This document shows positions 25,954 to 34,372 of a stretch of 34,372 bases of DNA, piece by piece. Below the pieces are notes generated by a model that saw nothing but the letters and a program-made list of their open reading frames with translations, was not told where the DNA came from and did no database searches. The position numbers and the translations under genes were made by a program. The DNA is from Coprobacillus sp. (lineage in GTDB: Bacteria > Bacillota_I > Bacilli_A > RFN20 > CAG-826): positions 1-34,372 of the forward strand of contig JAJQAL010000008.1 of NCBI GenBank assembly GCA_021203815.1, in the 5' to 3' direction. Numbering within the stretch: the stretch's first letter is position 1; each line of letters opens with the position of its first letter.

Positions 25954-26763
25954 ATGACCTTTTCCCTATTTGAAACTAGTCTTGATACCGATAATAAAAA
26001 GATAAAAGACGCGCTTGAATGCCTTTTAGAAGCGGGGTTAGTTTATGATGAAGAAAACCCCGATATCATCCTCTTTTTTGGAGGGGATGGAACCTTCCTT
26101 AGATGTGTTCAGGCTAATTTAAATAGACTAAATAGTATTTATCTACTCGGTATCGCTATGGGTGGAACCTGCTTCTACTATGACTACGATATCGATCACG
26201 TTGCCACCCTAGTAAAAGATTTACTTGGTGAAGAATGTTTCTATATAAATCTCCCCCTACTAAAACTCGAGGTTATGAGTAAAGGGGAATCCTCAATGCA
26301 TTACGCCGTTAATGATATTCGTATTATGAGCGAAGAAAAAACGATTAAAGCTCATATCGCTATTGGCTATGATGAACTCGAGTATTACCGCGGTAGTGGA
26401 CTCTGTTTTGCGACGCCCTCTGGTTCCACTGGGTTTAATAAGTCCATTGGAGGGGCGATTCTTGACGAATCGATACCGGGCTTTACGATGAGTGAAATTG
26501 CTCCGATGAATAACTATATGGTCAGTTCACTTCGTAGCCCCTTAGTTTTAAGAAAAGATAAAAATGTGGACGTTATCTTTGAAAAGTGTCCGCCTTTTAA
26601 AATCCTATATGATAATAACGTGATAGATGGAGAAGGGATAGAGGCTCTGACCGTGACCTTATCGACGAAAAAGGTTCGTCTTGCTCGTTCTCCTCGCTAC
26701 TCATTTGGAGAGCATATTAGTAGTCTATTACTAAAGGAAGGTGATGATGGAGGAGATTACTAG
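25954..26763 (+). CDS. NAD kinase
   Basis: IILFFGGDGTFLRCVQ, CFATPSGSTGFNKSIGGAILDESIPGFTMSEIAPMN. Confidence 0.88.
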   Translation: MTFSLFETSLDTDNKKIKDALECLLEAGLVYDEENPDIILFFGGDGTFLRCVQANLNRLNSIYLLGIAMGGTCFYYDYDIDHVATLVKDLLGEECFYINLPLLKLEVMSKGESSMHYAVNDIRIMSEEKTIKAHIAIGYDELEYYRGSGLCFATPSGSTGFNKSIGGAILDESIPGFTMSEIAPMNNYMVSSLRSPLVLRKDKNVDVIFEKCPPFKILYDNNVIDGEGIEALTVTLSTKKVRLARSPRYSFGEHISSLLLKEGDDGGDY

Positions 26764-27133
26764 CTTCTTTGCCGACTACTGGTATATCCTTCTCGGCGCT
26801 GGAATATTAGTTATAATCGCGGCGATTGCCATTGTTTTAGGTTTAACTAGACATAGAGCGAAGCAGAGTAGTGTGGCCATCTCTGAAAGTGACTATATCC
26901 TTAATTTTGTCGAGGGACTTGGCGGAGCGGAAAATATCGCCTCGGTTGCCATCGACGGAAAAAAACTAGTCGTTGGACTAGTCAATTTCCAGATTTATGA
27001 TAAGTCGCTTCTTGCGGCGCTCGGGGTTACTAAAACTTCTTTGGATAAACATATGCTTACGATTACTATGGAAAGAGATCCTAAAAAGATTGCGGATCTC
27101 CTCTCTCCATATATTCAGGGTGAATTAAATTAA
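26744..27133 (+). CDS. Membrane-anchored PTS EIIB-like protein lacking the usual Cys
   Basis: One TM segment, then ILNFVEGLGGAENIASVAIDGKKLVVGLVNFQIYDKSLLAALGV, which resembles the EIIB GGxxNI...D...LR..LGV layout. Confidence 0.6.
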   Translation: MMEEITSFFADYWYILLGAGILVIIAAIAIVLGLTRHRAKQSSVAISESDYILNFVEGLGGAENIASVAIDGKKLVVGLVNFQIYDKSLLAALGVTKTSLDKHMLTITMERDPKKIADLLSPYIQGELN

Positions 27134-27721
27134 AAAGTCGGGATTTATTTCTAGTTTAACGCAGAAACTAAATAAATCTTTTTTTATTTCGCTAAGCGGG
27201 AAACCCATAATATTAGTGAATGAACCCGAAAACTCTTCAATAAGGGGATATTCTTTACTGCTATCCTGAATTCCATACGCTCCCGCTTTATCGTAAGGAT
27301 GAAATTCATTTAGATATTTTTCGATTAATTCATCATCTAATTTATTAAATTTAACATAGGAATGAACGTGATTTTGAAGTTTTTTACCTTGATATTGAAG
27401 ACAGTATGCGGTGATTACTTCATGAGTCTTTCCCGATTCTTTTCGTAATATATTTGCTGCATCAGAATAATCCACTGGTTTCCCTATTATTTCTCCATCA
27501 AGCACCACAATTGTGTCACAAGCAACAACTAAACTATCCGGATGCTTATCTATGCATGCCTTAGCTTTTTCACTAGCAAGCTCTGTTACGCATTCAAGAG
27601 GCGCTAGTGACTTCGCTCCACTTTCATCAATGTCCTCTCCTTCCGCTAAAAAAGAAGAGCATATTTCTTTAAATAGCTCTCTTCTTCTAGGGGAATTAGA
27701 TGCGAGGATTACATTAGTCAT
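27125..27721 (-). CDS. maf: Maf-like nucleoside triphosphate pyrophosphatase
   Basis: ILASNSPRRRELFKEI, ACDTIVVLDGEIIGKP, KAGAYGIQD. Confidence 0.92.
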   Translation of the reverse strand: MTNVILASNSPRRRELFKEICSSFLAEGEDIDESGAKSLAPLECVTELASEKAKACIDKHPDSLVVACDTIVVLDGEIIGKPVDYSDAANILRKESGKTHEVITAYCLQYQGKKLQNHVHSYVKFNKLDDELIEKYLNEFHPYDKAGAYGIQDSSKEYPLIEEFSGSFTNIMGFPLSEIKKDLFSFCVKLEINPDFLI

Positions 27722-29390
27722 CGTTTTTACTCATAATAATAGGAATTACCATTGGGGAACGATGGGTCTTCCTATAGATATATTCACTCGCGACATATTT
27801 CATTTCTGATTTAAGCTCGGAGAAATTAGTCTTTCTGCTAAGGAGCTCTCTTACTTTCTTTTCGACGAGGTCTCGACATTCATTCATATCTTTTGTTTTT
27901 GTGGAGAACATGAGGCCTTTTGAGCTAAGAACAGGTGGGACAATAAGTTCATTTGTTTTTGGATCAATTGCAATCGCAATGGATAGCATTCCTTCTTCAG
28001 TAAGCACTTTTCTATCATTAATCACCGTTTCCGCTAAACCATTGATATCACTTCCATCGATATAGGTATTTCCATGTTCAACGCTATAACCTCTTGTTAC
28101 TTTATGGTTTTTAAGCTCTAAGACATCCCCATTATCGCAGATAAAGGTATTTTCATAGGGCACTCCAACGGTCGCAGCGAGTTCCGCATGCGTCTTAAGC
28201 ATTCTATACTCTCCGTGGACCGGCATGAAATAGCGGGGTTTAAGGAGTTTTAAGACGAGTCTTAACTCTTGTTTTCCTGGGTGACCAGAGGAGTGAATAT
28301 CGCTAAGAATTGAATTAGTGATGACACTAGCGCCGCTTCTTGTGAGAGTATTAACGACCTTATCGATTAGAACTCCATTTCCAGGAATAGCGGAGCTAGA
28401 GAAGATCACTGTGTCGCCTGGAATAATCTTTACGTCTTTATTCTCTCCGTTTGCAATCCTTGAAAGAGCGGACATACTTTCTCCCTGACTTCCCGTGCAG
28501 AGTAGAACGGTTTCATAAGGCTTATACTGCTTAAGCTCTTCAGGCTGGATAAGGCAGTCATCTTTAATATGAATATAACCAAAATTACGGGAGATTTGCA
28601 CAGCATTTTCCATGCTTCTTCCTAAAATGCAGACTTTTTTATTTCTGTCATTAGCGACTGAAACAATTTGTTGAATTCGCGAAATATTAGAGGCGAATGT
28701 CGCGACTATTAATCTTCCTGACGCGTTATCGAAGATTTCCTGAATCGATGCGAGGACATTTTTTTCTGAAGGAGTGTATCCTTCTGACTCCGCATTTGTG
28801 GAGTCGCTTAAAACTAAATCGACACCCTCCGTTCCTAGTCTAGCCATCGTCCCTAAATCGATATCTCTTCCGATTGGAGTGAGGTCCACTTTAAAGTCAC
28901 CAGTGGTAACGATTCTTCCTTCATTCGTATCGATACAGATTCCAAAGGAATCAGGGATGGAGTGGGTCACTCTAAAGAAAGTCACATGGAAGGCATCTAT
29001 ATCGAGAATAGTATTTTCATCATATTCGATAATATTTACCGAAGTGGTCACTTTAAAATCTTCAAGTTTCTGCCTAATCATCGCCGCGGCAAGTCTAGGC
29101 GCATATATCACTGGTATCTTAACCGACTGCACTAAAAAGGGAATAGAACCGATATGATCTTCGTGTCCATGGGTAATAAGAAGGGCTCTAATCTTACTTC
29201 TATTATTTTTTAAGTGAGAGAAATCAGGAATAATATAATCCACTCCTGGATAATCAGTTCCAGGGAATCTCACTCCGGAGTCGATGATTAAAATTGACTC
29301 ATCAGTCTCGAGGCAGTACATGTTCTTACCGACTTCCCCAAGGCCTCCAAGCGCATAAATAGAAATGGGCGACGAAGCACTTTTAACCAT
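27714..29390 (-). CDS. Ribonuclease J
   Basis: IYALGGLGEVGKNMYCLE, LLITHGHEDHIGSIPFL, SDSTNAESEGYTPSE, SDIHSSGHPGKQELRLVLKLLKPRYFMPVHGEYRM. Confidence 0.93.
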   Translation of the reverse strand: MVKSASSPISIYALGGLGEVGKNMYCLETDESILIIDSGVRFPGTDYPGVDYIIPDFSHLKNNRSKIRALLITHGHEDHIGSIPFLVQSVKIPVIYAPRLAAAMIRQKLEDFKVTTSVNIIEYDENTILDIDAFHVTFFRVTHSIPDSFGICIDTNEGRIVTTGDFKVDLTPIGRDIDLGTMARLGTEGVDLVLSDSTNAESEGYTPSEKNVLASIQEIFDNASGRLIVATFASNISRIQQIVSVANDRNKKVCILGRSMENAVQISRNFGYIHIKDDCLIQPEELKQYKPYETVLLCTGSQGESMSALSRIANGENKDVKIIPGDTVIFSSSAIPGNGVLIDKVVNTLTRSGASVITNSILSDIHSSGHPGKQELRLVLKLLKPRYFMPVHGEYRMLKTHAELAATVGVPYENTFICDNGDVLELKNHKVTRGYSVEHGNTYIDGSDINGLAETVINDRKVLTEEGMLSIAIAIDPKTNELIVPPVLSSKGLMFSTKTKDMNECRDLVEKKVRELLSRKTNFSELKSEMKYVASEYIYRKTHRSPMVIPIIMSKNDD

Positions 29391-29466
29391 AAAAAGATAT
29401 GACTCCTATAAAGATGTATAAATATATATTTTTTAAAATTATTAACTGATTAAGTTTACAAAGATT

Positions 29467-29472
29467 ATTATA
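29467..29472 (-). promoter_or_regulatory. Candidate -10 box for the RNase J gene
   Basis: Minus-strand TATAAT in an AT-rich 119-bp gap. A normal leader with AGGAG follows. Confidence 0.35.
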
Positions 29473-29509
29473 TCAATTTTTAAACAAAATTGAATAGTTT
29501 TTTCCTTAA

Positions 29510-30055
29510 CTAAATAAGGACTTCATTTGGTCTTTGTTTATCGGGATTATTTGGGTCGATTCGGTCGTAGAATAAGACCCCATTAAGGTGATCAAATTCA
29601 TGCTGAAGGACAATCGCTTCATATCCACTAGCGTCAATTTCTACGTCCTGCTTTGAGTAAAAGTCATAGGCTTTCATCTTAATGGAGTAGTGACGGTGAG
29701 CGAGTCCAGGGTGAGGTTTATCCACGCTGAGGCATCCCTCCCCATCCTTAATGGCAATGAGTTTATCTGATTCTTCTAGTATCTCTGGATTAACAAGCTG
29801 ATAAACAACATCTTTTCCATCGAGATTAGGAATATAGATAATAAACATTCTCTTTAAGATACCAAGCTGAGGGGCGGCAAGACCCACGCCCGCTCTGATA
29901 TTATGTTTTGCGGCGTATTCTTCGTCGGTGCTTCTTTTAATATAAGAAAGCATGAACTCGATAGTTTCTTCGTCTTCTTTACTTAAAGGAAGAGAGACGG
30001 GCTCACTTACTTTTCTTAGTCTAGGGTTTGTGTCTTTAATAATGTTATATTTCAC
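29510..30055 (-). CDS. def: Peptide deformylase
   Basis: GVGLAAPQLGI, EGCLSV, VLQHEFDHLNGVLFYDRI. Confidence 0.94.
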   Translation of the reverse strand: MKYNIIKDTNPRLRKVSEPVSLPLSKEDEETIEFMLSYIKRSTDEEYAAKHNIRAGVGLAAPQLGILKRMFIIYIPNLDGKDVVYQLVNPEILEESDKLIAIKDGEGCLSVDKPHPGLAHRHYSIKMKAYDFYSKQDVEIDASGYEAIVLQHEFDHLNGVLFYDRIDPNNPDKQRPNEVLI

Positions 30056-30103
30056 TGCCCCTATATTTTATCATTAATCGCTATTAAGTGGTATAATTTA
30101 AGC

Positions 30104-30466
30104 GTGGACATTGAACTTCTTAATATTCTAGAAAATATTAAAAATGATCTTAAAAGTAGTAAGACCTATCTTTCTTTAGTGGATAGTGAAACCTTAATGA
30201 ATGAATCGGAAGAAGTAAAAGCGTTATCAAATCAGATGAAAATAGATTTAGATAACTATAATAAACTTATCGAAGAATATGGAGAGGATTCCTACGAGGT
30301 AAAACCCGCTCAAAAAGCTCTTCAAAATTCGAAAAACGCTTTATATGCCCATCCATTAGTGAAAAATTACCTCTCATATTATAGAGAATATCAAAACGAA
30401 CTCGATCAGATTAATGAGGAGATTATCTCTCCCTTAAAGGCTAATTTATGTCAAAAGAAACCCTAA
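30104..30466 (+). CDS. YlbF-family protein (GTG start)
   Basis: 120-aa all-helical protein with the YlbF/YmcA-like pattern DNYNKLIEEYGEDSYEVKPAQKALQNSKNALYAHPLVKNYLSYYREYQNELDQINEEI. Confidence 0.6.
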   Translation: MDIELLNILENIKNDLKSSKTYLSLVDSETLMNESEEVKALSNQMKIDLDNYNKLIEEYGEDSYEVKPAQKALQNSKNALYAHPLVKNYLSYYREYQNELDQINEEIISPLKANLCQKKP

Positions 30467-31008
30467 GGATAATAAGTGGAAATTACCGCCACCGTAGAAT
30501 TGATTTTCCTATGGAGGGGGGAATTAGACCCACAAAAGATAAGGTGAGAGAAGCGCTATTTTCATCTCTAGGTAATATAAACGGCAAAGCCTTTCTTGAT
30601 ATGTACGCTGGAAGTGGGTCAATTGGCCTTGAAGCAGCATCACGAGGGGCCGCTCCTATCTATTTTATCGATAATAATAAAGCCGCTATTAAGTGCATAA
30701 AAGATAACATTTCTAGTTTAGGAGTAGAAAATACTAATGTTATCGAAAGCGATGTAATGACCGCTCTTAAGCGATTAAGTGAGAGTTATATAGTCTTTGA
30801 CTATATCTATCTCGATCCTCCCTATAAACAGGAGCAGTATACTTGTGACCTCTTGCTCCTTAATGAATATCATTTACTATCAAGTGATGCTATAATAGTA
30901 GTGGAATCAGATCACCCTTTAAGTGAAGCTGATTTTCCACTTTATGAGATCATAAAAAGAAAGAACTTTGGCTTTATTAATCTAACGTATTTCCAGGTAA
31001 AAAAATGA
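30448..31008 (+). CDS. rsmD: 16S rRNA m2G966 methyltransferase
   Basis: RIISGNYRHRRIDFP, RPTKDKVREALFSSLG, FLDMYAGSGSIGLEAASRGA, YIYLDPPY. Confidence 0.92.
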   Translation: MSKETLRIISGNYRHRRIDFPMEGGIRPTKDKVREALFSSLGNINGKAFLDMYAGSGSIGLEAASRGAAPIYFIDNNKAAIKCIKDNISSLGVENTNVIESDVMTALKRLSESYIVFDYIYLDPPYKQEQYTCDLLLLNEYHLLSSDAIIVVESDHPLSEADFPLYEIIKRKNFGFINLTYFQVKK

Positions 31009-31478
31009 AAATAGCGGTCTATCCAGGAAGTTTTGATCCAATTACTAATGGGCACCTTAAAATCTTATATAGGTCCCTTTCTCTTTTTGATAAGGTTATC
31101 GTCTTAGTGGCAAATAACCCTACGAAAACCCCGCGCTTTTCTGTAGAAGATCGAGTGGAGATGATAAAAGAAACAGTTAAAGACCTTCCTAACGTTGAAG
31201 TGGACTTTACGGACGGACTCTCTATTGAATACGCAAAAAAGGTGGGAGCGACCCATCTAATTAGAGGACTTCGCGCCGTCTCTGATTTTGAATATGAGTT
31301 CCAGCTTAATAGCGCTAATAACTATATCGATAATGAAATAGACATGGTTTTCCTCATGTCTAGTGGTAATGATTCTTTTATTAACTCATCGACGATTGTC
31401 GATATGTATCTTAACGGCGTGGATGTTTCTGACCTAGTTCCCGCTCCTGTCTTAGATGGGCTTAAGAAACTACTTTAA
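31005..31478 (+). CDS. coaD: Phosphopantetheine adenylyltransferase
   Basis: KIAVYPGSFDPITNGHLKIL, LIRGLRAVSDFEYEFQ, INSSTIVDMYLNG. Confidence 0.95.
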   Translation: MKIAVYPGSFDPITNGHLKILYRSLSLFDKVIVLVANNPTKTPRFSVEDRVEMIKETVKDLPNVEVDFTDGLSIEYAKKVGATHLIRGLRAVSDFEYEFQLNSANNYIDNEIDMVFLMSSGNDSFINSSTIVDMYLNGVDVSDLVPAPVLDGLKKLL

Positions 31479-32204
31479 CATAATAAGCGAGGACATACGT
31501 CCGTTTTTCTTTTCGGGAAGAATGGCGCTATAGCAGTTATCATCATCGCAGGTATCGACTTCACAGGAGTCGATATTTTTATAGGGGATTCCCGCTTCCA
31601 CTAAATCATTGATATTAGAGAAAGGCGCGTCAAAGAATCCGCCGTCTAGGTCATATCTATATGCTTTTTCGCATCCCGCTTCAAATATAAGCTTTCTGTC
31701 TTCCTCTCCTACTTTAAAAGAGTAGAACTGACGGGCGGGTCCTAAATGAGCGTAGATATCTTCTCCCTTTACTCCATATTTATCGATTAAATGTTTTACT
31801 GATTTATAAGCGACATGTTTAAGTGTTCCCTGATACCCCGCGTGAATTATACACACTAGAGGAACCCTTGGAATATAGACAAAGATTGGGACGCAGTCAG
31901 CGTGGAAGCAGCCCACCGCTATTCCTCTTTCCGTGGTATAAAGCGCGTCCCCTTCCATACCAGAGAGAAAGGAGTCCATTCCTCTCCCAAGGTTCTCCCC
32001 CGTGACCTTTAGGATTATATCGCTATGGGTTTGATGGGTAAAAATCATGTGGTCAGGAGCTATCCCTAAATCTAAGGCCACCGTCTCTCTCGCCTTTTTT
32101 ACGCTTTCATGGTCCTCTCCGATTTGGTAGGCCATATTTCCGATTTCTCTCGTTGTCGTAATCGCGCTTATCTCTTTAAATGTATCCCAATTAAAATATT
32201 TCAT
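31470..32204 (-). CDS. YlmD/PgeF-like (multicopper polyphenol oxidase-family fold) protein
   Basis: FTHQTHSDIILKV, GDALYTTERGIAVGCFHADCVPIFVYI, IIHAGYQGTLKHVAYKSV. The start was moved to 32204 because the upstream part of the ORF lies in a terminator and a TATAAT box. Confidence 0.8.
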   Translation of the reverse strand: MKYFNWDTFKEISAITTTREIGNMAYQIGEDHESVKKARETVALDLGIAPDHMIFTHQTHSDIILKVTGENLGRGMDSFLSGMEGDALYTTERGIAVGCFHADCVPIFVYIPRVPLVCIIHAGYQGTLKHVAYKSVKHLIDKYGVKGEDIYAHLGPARQFYSFKVGEEDRKLIFEAGCEKAYRYDLDGGFFDAPFSNINDLVEAGIPYKNIDSCEVDTCDDDNCYSAILPEKKNGRMSSLIMLK

Positions 32205-32224
32205 CTCTCTTATTATATAAGAAA

Positions 32225-32245
32225 AAACCACCGCTTGGGTGGTTT
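32225..32245 (-). terminator. Intrinsic terminator, minus strand
   Basis: AAACCACC-CAAGC-GGTGGTTT on the minus strand followed by TTT. Confidence 0.75.
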
Positions 32246-32267
32246 ATTTTCTTTTAGCTATATTTTT

Positions 32268-33152
32268 TTACTGTTTATCGTAGTAGTCTTTACCAAACTC
32301 ACCATCGTGATTCCAGCAGTCTCTAAGCGTTGTGGCCTTAGCCTGAGGAGTGGTGGTCTCTCCGCCGCCTGTTGCGGTTCCTTCATAAGCGAAGAAGACC
32401 TCACTTATTCCATATTCATTCGTATAGAATGGGGCGTCTTTAGTAAAGTCGATTAAGAAGGTCGTTGGGGACTCAAAGCTATCCGCATCGGTAATCGATT
32501 CAAGAGCGCTATCGATTTGGCTCTCATGAGTCATATAGTAATAAGACTCTTGATAGGTTCCCGCGGTCTGCTCAAAGATCGTGTCGAAGTGGTTATAGAC
32601 GTATTTAGCAAATAAGTTATATTTATCATCATCGTCATACTCATCGATGAAGACTGTGTAAAGTTTAAAGCTTCCACCATCATCGATTTCATATCCACTC
32701 TTATTCCAGTTTGTCTGGAGGTAGTTAAAGCCGTAGTAGTTAGACTCGCAGTCAGAGCAACCTTCCTGAACAAAGGAGAGGAAGAACTTTTCTCCATACT
32801 TTTCTTTTTGTTCACTTGTGGCTTTATTTTCACTTTGATCTTCGAGGTACTGGAGGAGGTCATCTACTTCGGATTCTCCGTCTTCACAGTTATCGAGTGA
32901 TAAAGCGTATTTCTGATAGTAAGAGACTGAGGCATCGCCGTTATACCATGATTTGACCCAGACCGTGATATAAGGAATGGAGAAGACAACGATAAAGATC
33001 GCTGCGACAATTAAAAGCGGCTGAATCCATGCCGTATCTCTAATCCATCTACCAATTCTTCTGAAGAAGTTTCCGATTGCTTTCATCGCTTCAATATTCT
33101 CTTCCTTTTCGTTCAGTTTTGATATTTTACCATTAGGTAATCCTAATTTCAA
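32268..33152 (-). CDS. Membrane-anchored extracytoplasmic thioredoxin-like protein
   Basis: N-terminal TM PLLIVAAIFIVVFSIPYITVWV, then KFFLSFVQEGCSDCESNYYGF (CxxC in thioredoxin-like context) and SPTTFLIDF (cis-Pro-like). Confidence 0.55.
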   Translation of the reverse strand: MKLGLPNGKISKLNEKEENIEAMKAIGNFFRRIGRWIRDTAWIQPLLIVAAIFIVVFSIPYITVWVKSWYNGDASVSYYQKYALSLDNCEDGESEVDDLLQYLEDQSENKATSEQKEKYGEKFFLSFVQEGCSDCESNYYGFNYLQTNWNKSGYEIDDGGSFKLYTVFIDEYDDDDKYNLFAKYVYNHFDTIFEQTAGTYQESYYYMTHESQIDSALESITDADSFESPTTFLIDFTKDAPFYTNEYGISEVFFAYEGTATGGGETTTPQAKATTLRDCWNHDGEFGKDYYDKQ

Positions 33153-33258
33153 ATAGTATTTATATAATAAATTACTATCTTATTCAAGAATAATTTTATT
33201 TCTCCCTTTTTAGTGATAACATAATAGCGCTTAAAGGAAAAAACACGTTGATAATTTT

Positions 33259-34260
33259 ATGAAAAAATCCGAAAAAATCAAGAAGAAAATAAATAATTAT
33301 TTATTTGACCACCTCCACCTTAGGAACTGGCTTAATTATATTTGGCTTTTTATCCTCGCGGTCGCTAGTGCTTTTCTTTTTGCTTTTGCTTTTACCTGCT
33401 TTGTCACGCCGGCTGTAGACTCTGGAGATATGACGTTAGTCACCGGTGGTGTCAGCGGTCTCTCTCAGAATATCGTCCAAATTGTAAGGCTATGTGGAGG
33501 CACTGTTAATACCTACACTCTTCAGTCTATTCTCTACTTTGCCTTTAACGTTCCTATCCTCATTTTTGGATTCATATGCGTGGGTAAAAAGTTTACGGTC
33601 TATACGATTATTAATGTTGTTTTAACTTCTGTTTTTATCTCGCTACTACCAGATGTCGGTTTTAGTCAGCCGATACAGGAAGCCGCGGTTATCTCTAACT
33701 CCATGCTTACGCGTACCCTCTTTGCGGGTATATGTATCGGCACAAGCGCGGCCATCGCCTTTAAAGGCGACTTCTCATGTGGAGGGATGGATGTGATTAC
33801 TTATTACTTCTCTTTAAGAAAATCAACTTCTGTTGGTCAGTATATGATTCTAGTTAATGGAATTATTATCACTTTATATGCGATTGTCTTATTTGCGGGT
33901 AATCCATCTGACTATCCCACGGCGCTCCTTAGTATTCTCTTCTCAATAACTGAAATACTAGTCAGTTCAATGCTTATTGATGCCATTAATACCCGAAATA
34001 AGAAGGTCCAAGTCCAGCTAATCTCCTCAAGTGATTATCTCGTCGATATACTTCTTGCTTATTTCCCACATGGGGCCACTGTTTTAAACGGAAAAGGCGC
34101 TTATTCAGGTAGTGAGAGAAAGGTTATCTATATGATTGTTTCCTCTAACGAGATTAAAAGAGTCGCGGAAGTTGCCAGAAAAGTAGACCCTAATGTCTTT
34201 ATCGCGGCCACCCCTCTGCAGCAGGTCTATGGGAACTTCTTTATAAAGCCAGTTGAATGA
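33259..34260 (+). CDS. YitT-family membrane protein (DUF2179 C-terminus)
   Basis: Multi-TM with LVTGGVSGLSQNIV, GTSAAIAFKGDFSCGGMDVITYYFSLRK, and a C-terminal VIYMIVSSNEIKRVAEVARKVDPNVFIAATPLQQVYGNF. Confidence 0.85.
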   Translation: MKKSEKIKKKINNYLFDHLHLRNWLNYIWLFILAVASAFLFAFAFTCFVTPAVDSGDMTLVTGGVSGLSQNIVQIVRLCGGTVNTYTLQSILYFAFNVPILIFGFICVGKKFTVYTIINVVLTSVFISLLPDVGFSQPIQEAAVISNSMLTRTLFAGICIGTSAAIAFKGDFSCGGMDVITYYFSLRKSTSVGQYMILVNGIIITLYAIVLFAGNPSDYPTALLSILFSITEILVSSMLIDAINTRNKKVQVQLISSSDYLVDILLAYFPHGATVLNGKGAYSGSERKVIYMIVSSNEIKRVAEVARKVDPNVFIAATPLQQVYGNFFIKPVE

Positions 34261-34277
34261 TATATATAAAATGTACA

Positions 34278-34306
34278 TAAAAAGGCGACTACGTATCGCC
34301 TTTTTT
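34278..34306. terminator. Bidirectional intrinsic terminator
   Basis: AAAAGGCGA-CTACGTA-TCGCCTTTT flanked by A and T tracts. Confidence 0.85.
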
Positions 34307-34319
34307 ACTAACTAGGTAG

Positions 34320-34372
34320 TGGTGCTCAAAGCCGGACTTGAACCGGCACGGGCTCAACACCCGACGGATTTT
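34320..34372 (-). tRNA. Partial tRNA, probably tRNA-Leu, truncated at window end
   Basis: Reverse complement AAAATCCGTCGGGTGTTGAGCCCGT GCCGGTTCAAGTCCGGC TTTGAGC ACCA. The long variable arm, T-arm, acceptor 3' side and CCA are visible. The anticodon is outside or at the edge of the window. Confidence 0.75.

Noticed and set aside
28774-29157. Plus-strand ORF of 127 aa opposite the RNase J gene
   Set aside because: Antisense to a highly conserved gene.
1-34372. CRISPR arrays, transposons, prophage, toxin-antitoxin or restriction genes
   Set aside because: I looked for direct repeats with spacers, transposase or integrase motifs and terminal repeats, and found none.
1-34372. Use of the Mycoplasma code (TGA = Trp)
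   Set aside because: TGA acts as a stop at several gene ends and conserved Trp residues are TGG, so table 11 applies.

Overview
The window is a 34.4 kb piece of a low-GC bacterial chromosome. It probably comes from an uncultured Bacilli/Mollicutes-related lineage (an inference from gene content only). The standard code is used: TGA is a stop at 11092 and 34260, and Trp is TGG. Most genes are housekeeping: gltX, a gmk-like gene, acpP, trpS, nrdG/nrdD, spx, a NAD kinase, maf, an RNase J, def, rsmD, coaD, a YlmD-like gene, a phosphohexomutase and a YitT-family gene. There are six tRNA genes, the last one truncated: Gly-GCC, Glu-CTC, Asn-GTT, Glu-TTC, Ser-GGA and a probable Leu. The main accessory feature is a tightly overlapping gene block at 7562-12477. 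It encodes a CpaF/TadA-type ATPase, TadB-like and TadC-like membrane platform proteins, three short pilin/pseudopilin-like proteins and a larger exported protein. I read it as a stripped-down, monoderm Tad-like pilus or secretion machine with no prepilin peptidase or secretin in the cluster. It is preceded by four A/T-tracts with exact 10-bp phasing. It is followed by an unusual GC-rich 11-bp inverted repeat with a 47-nt pyrimidine-rich loop. Other points to check are several candidate leaderless genes, gltX next to its cognate tRNA-Glu, stop-codon-overlapping convergent gene pairs, an NrdD-glutaredoxin fusion, an Spx with a Cys-rich tail, a His-rich membrane protein and a membrane-anchored thioredoxin-like CSDC protein. 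All homology calls come from reading motifs by eye. No searches were run.
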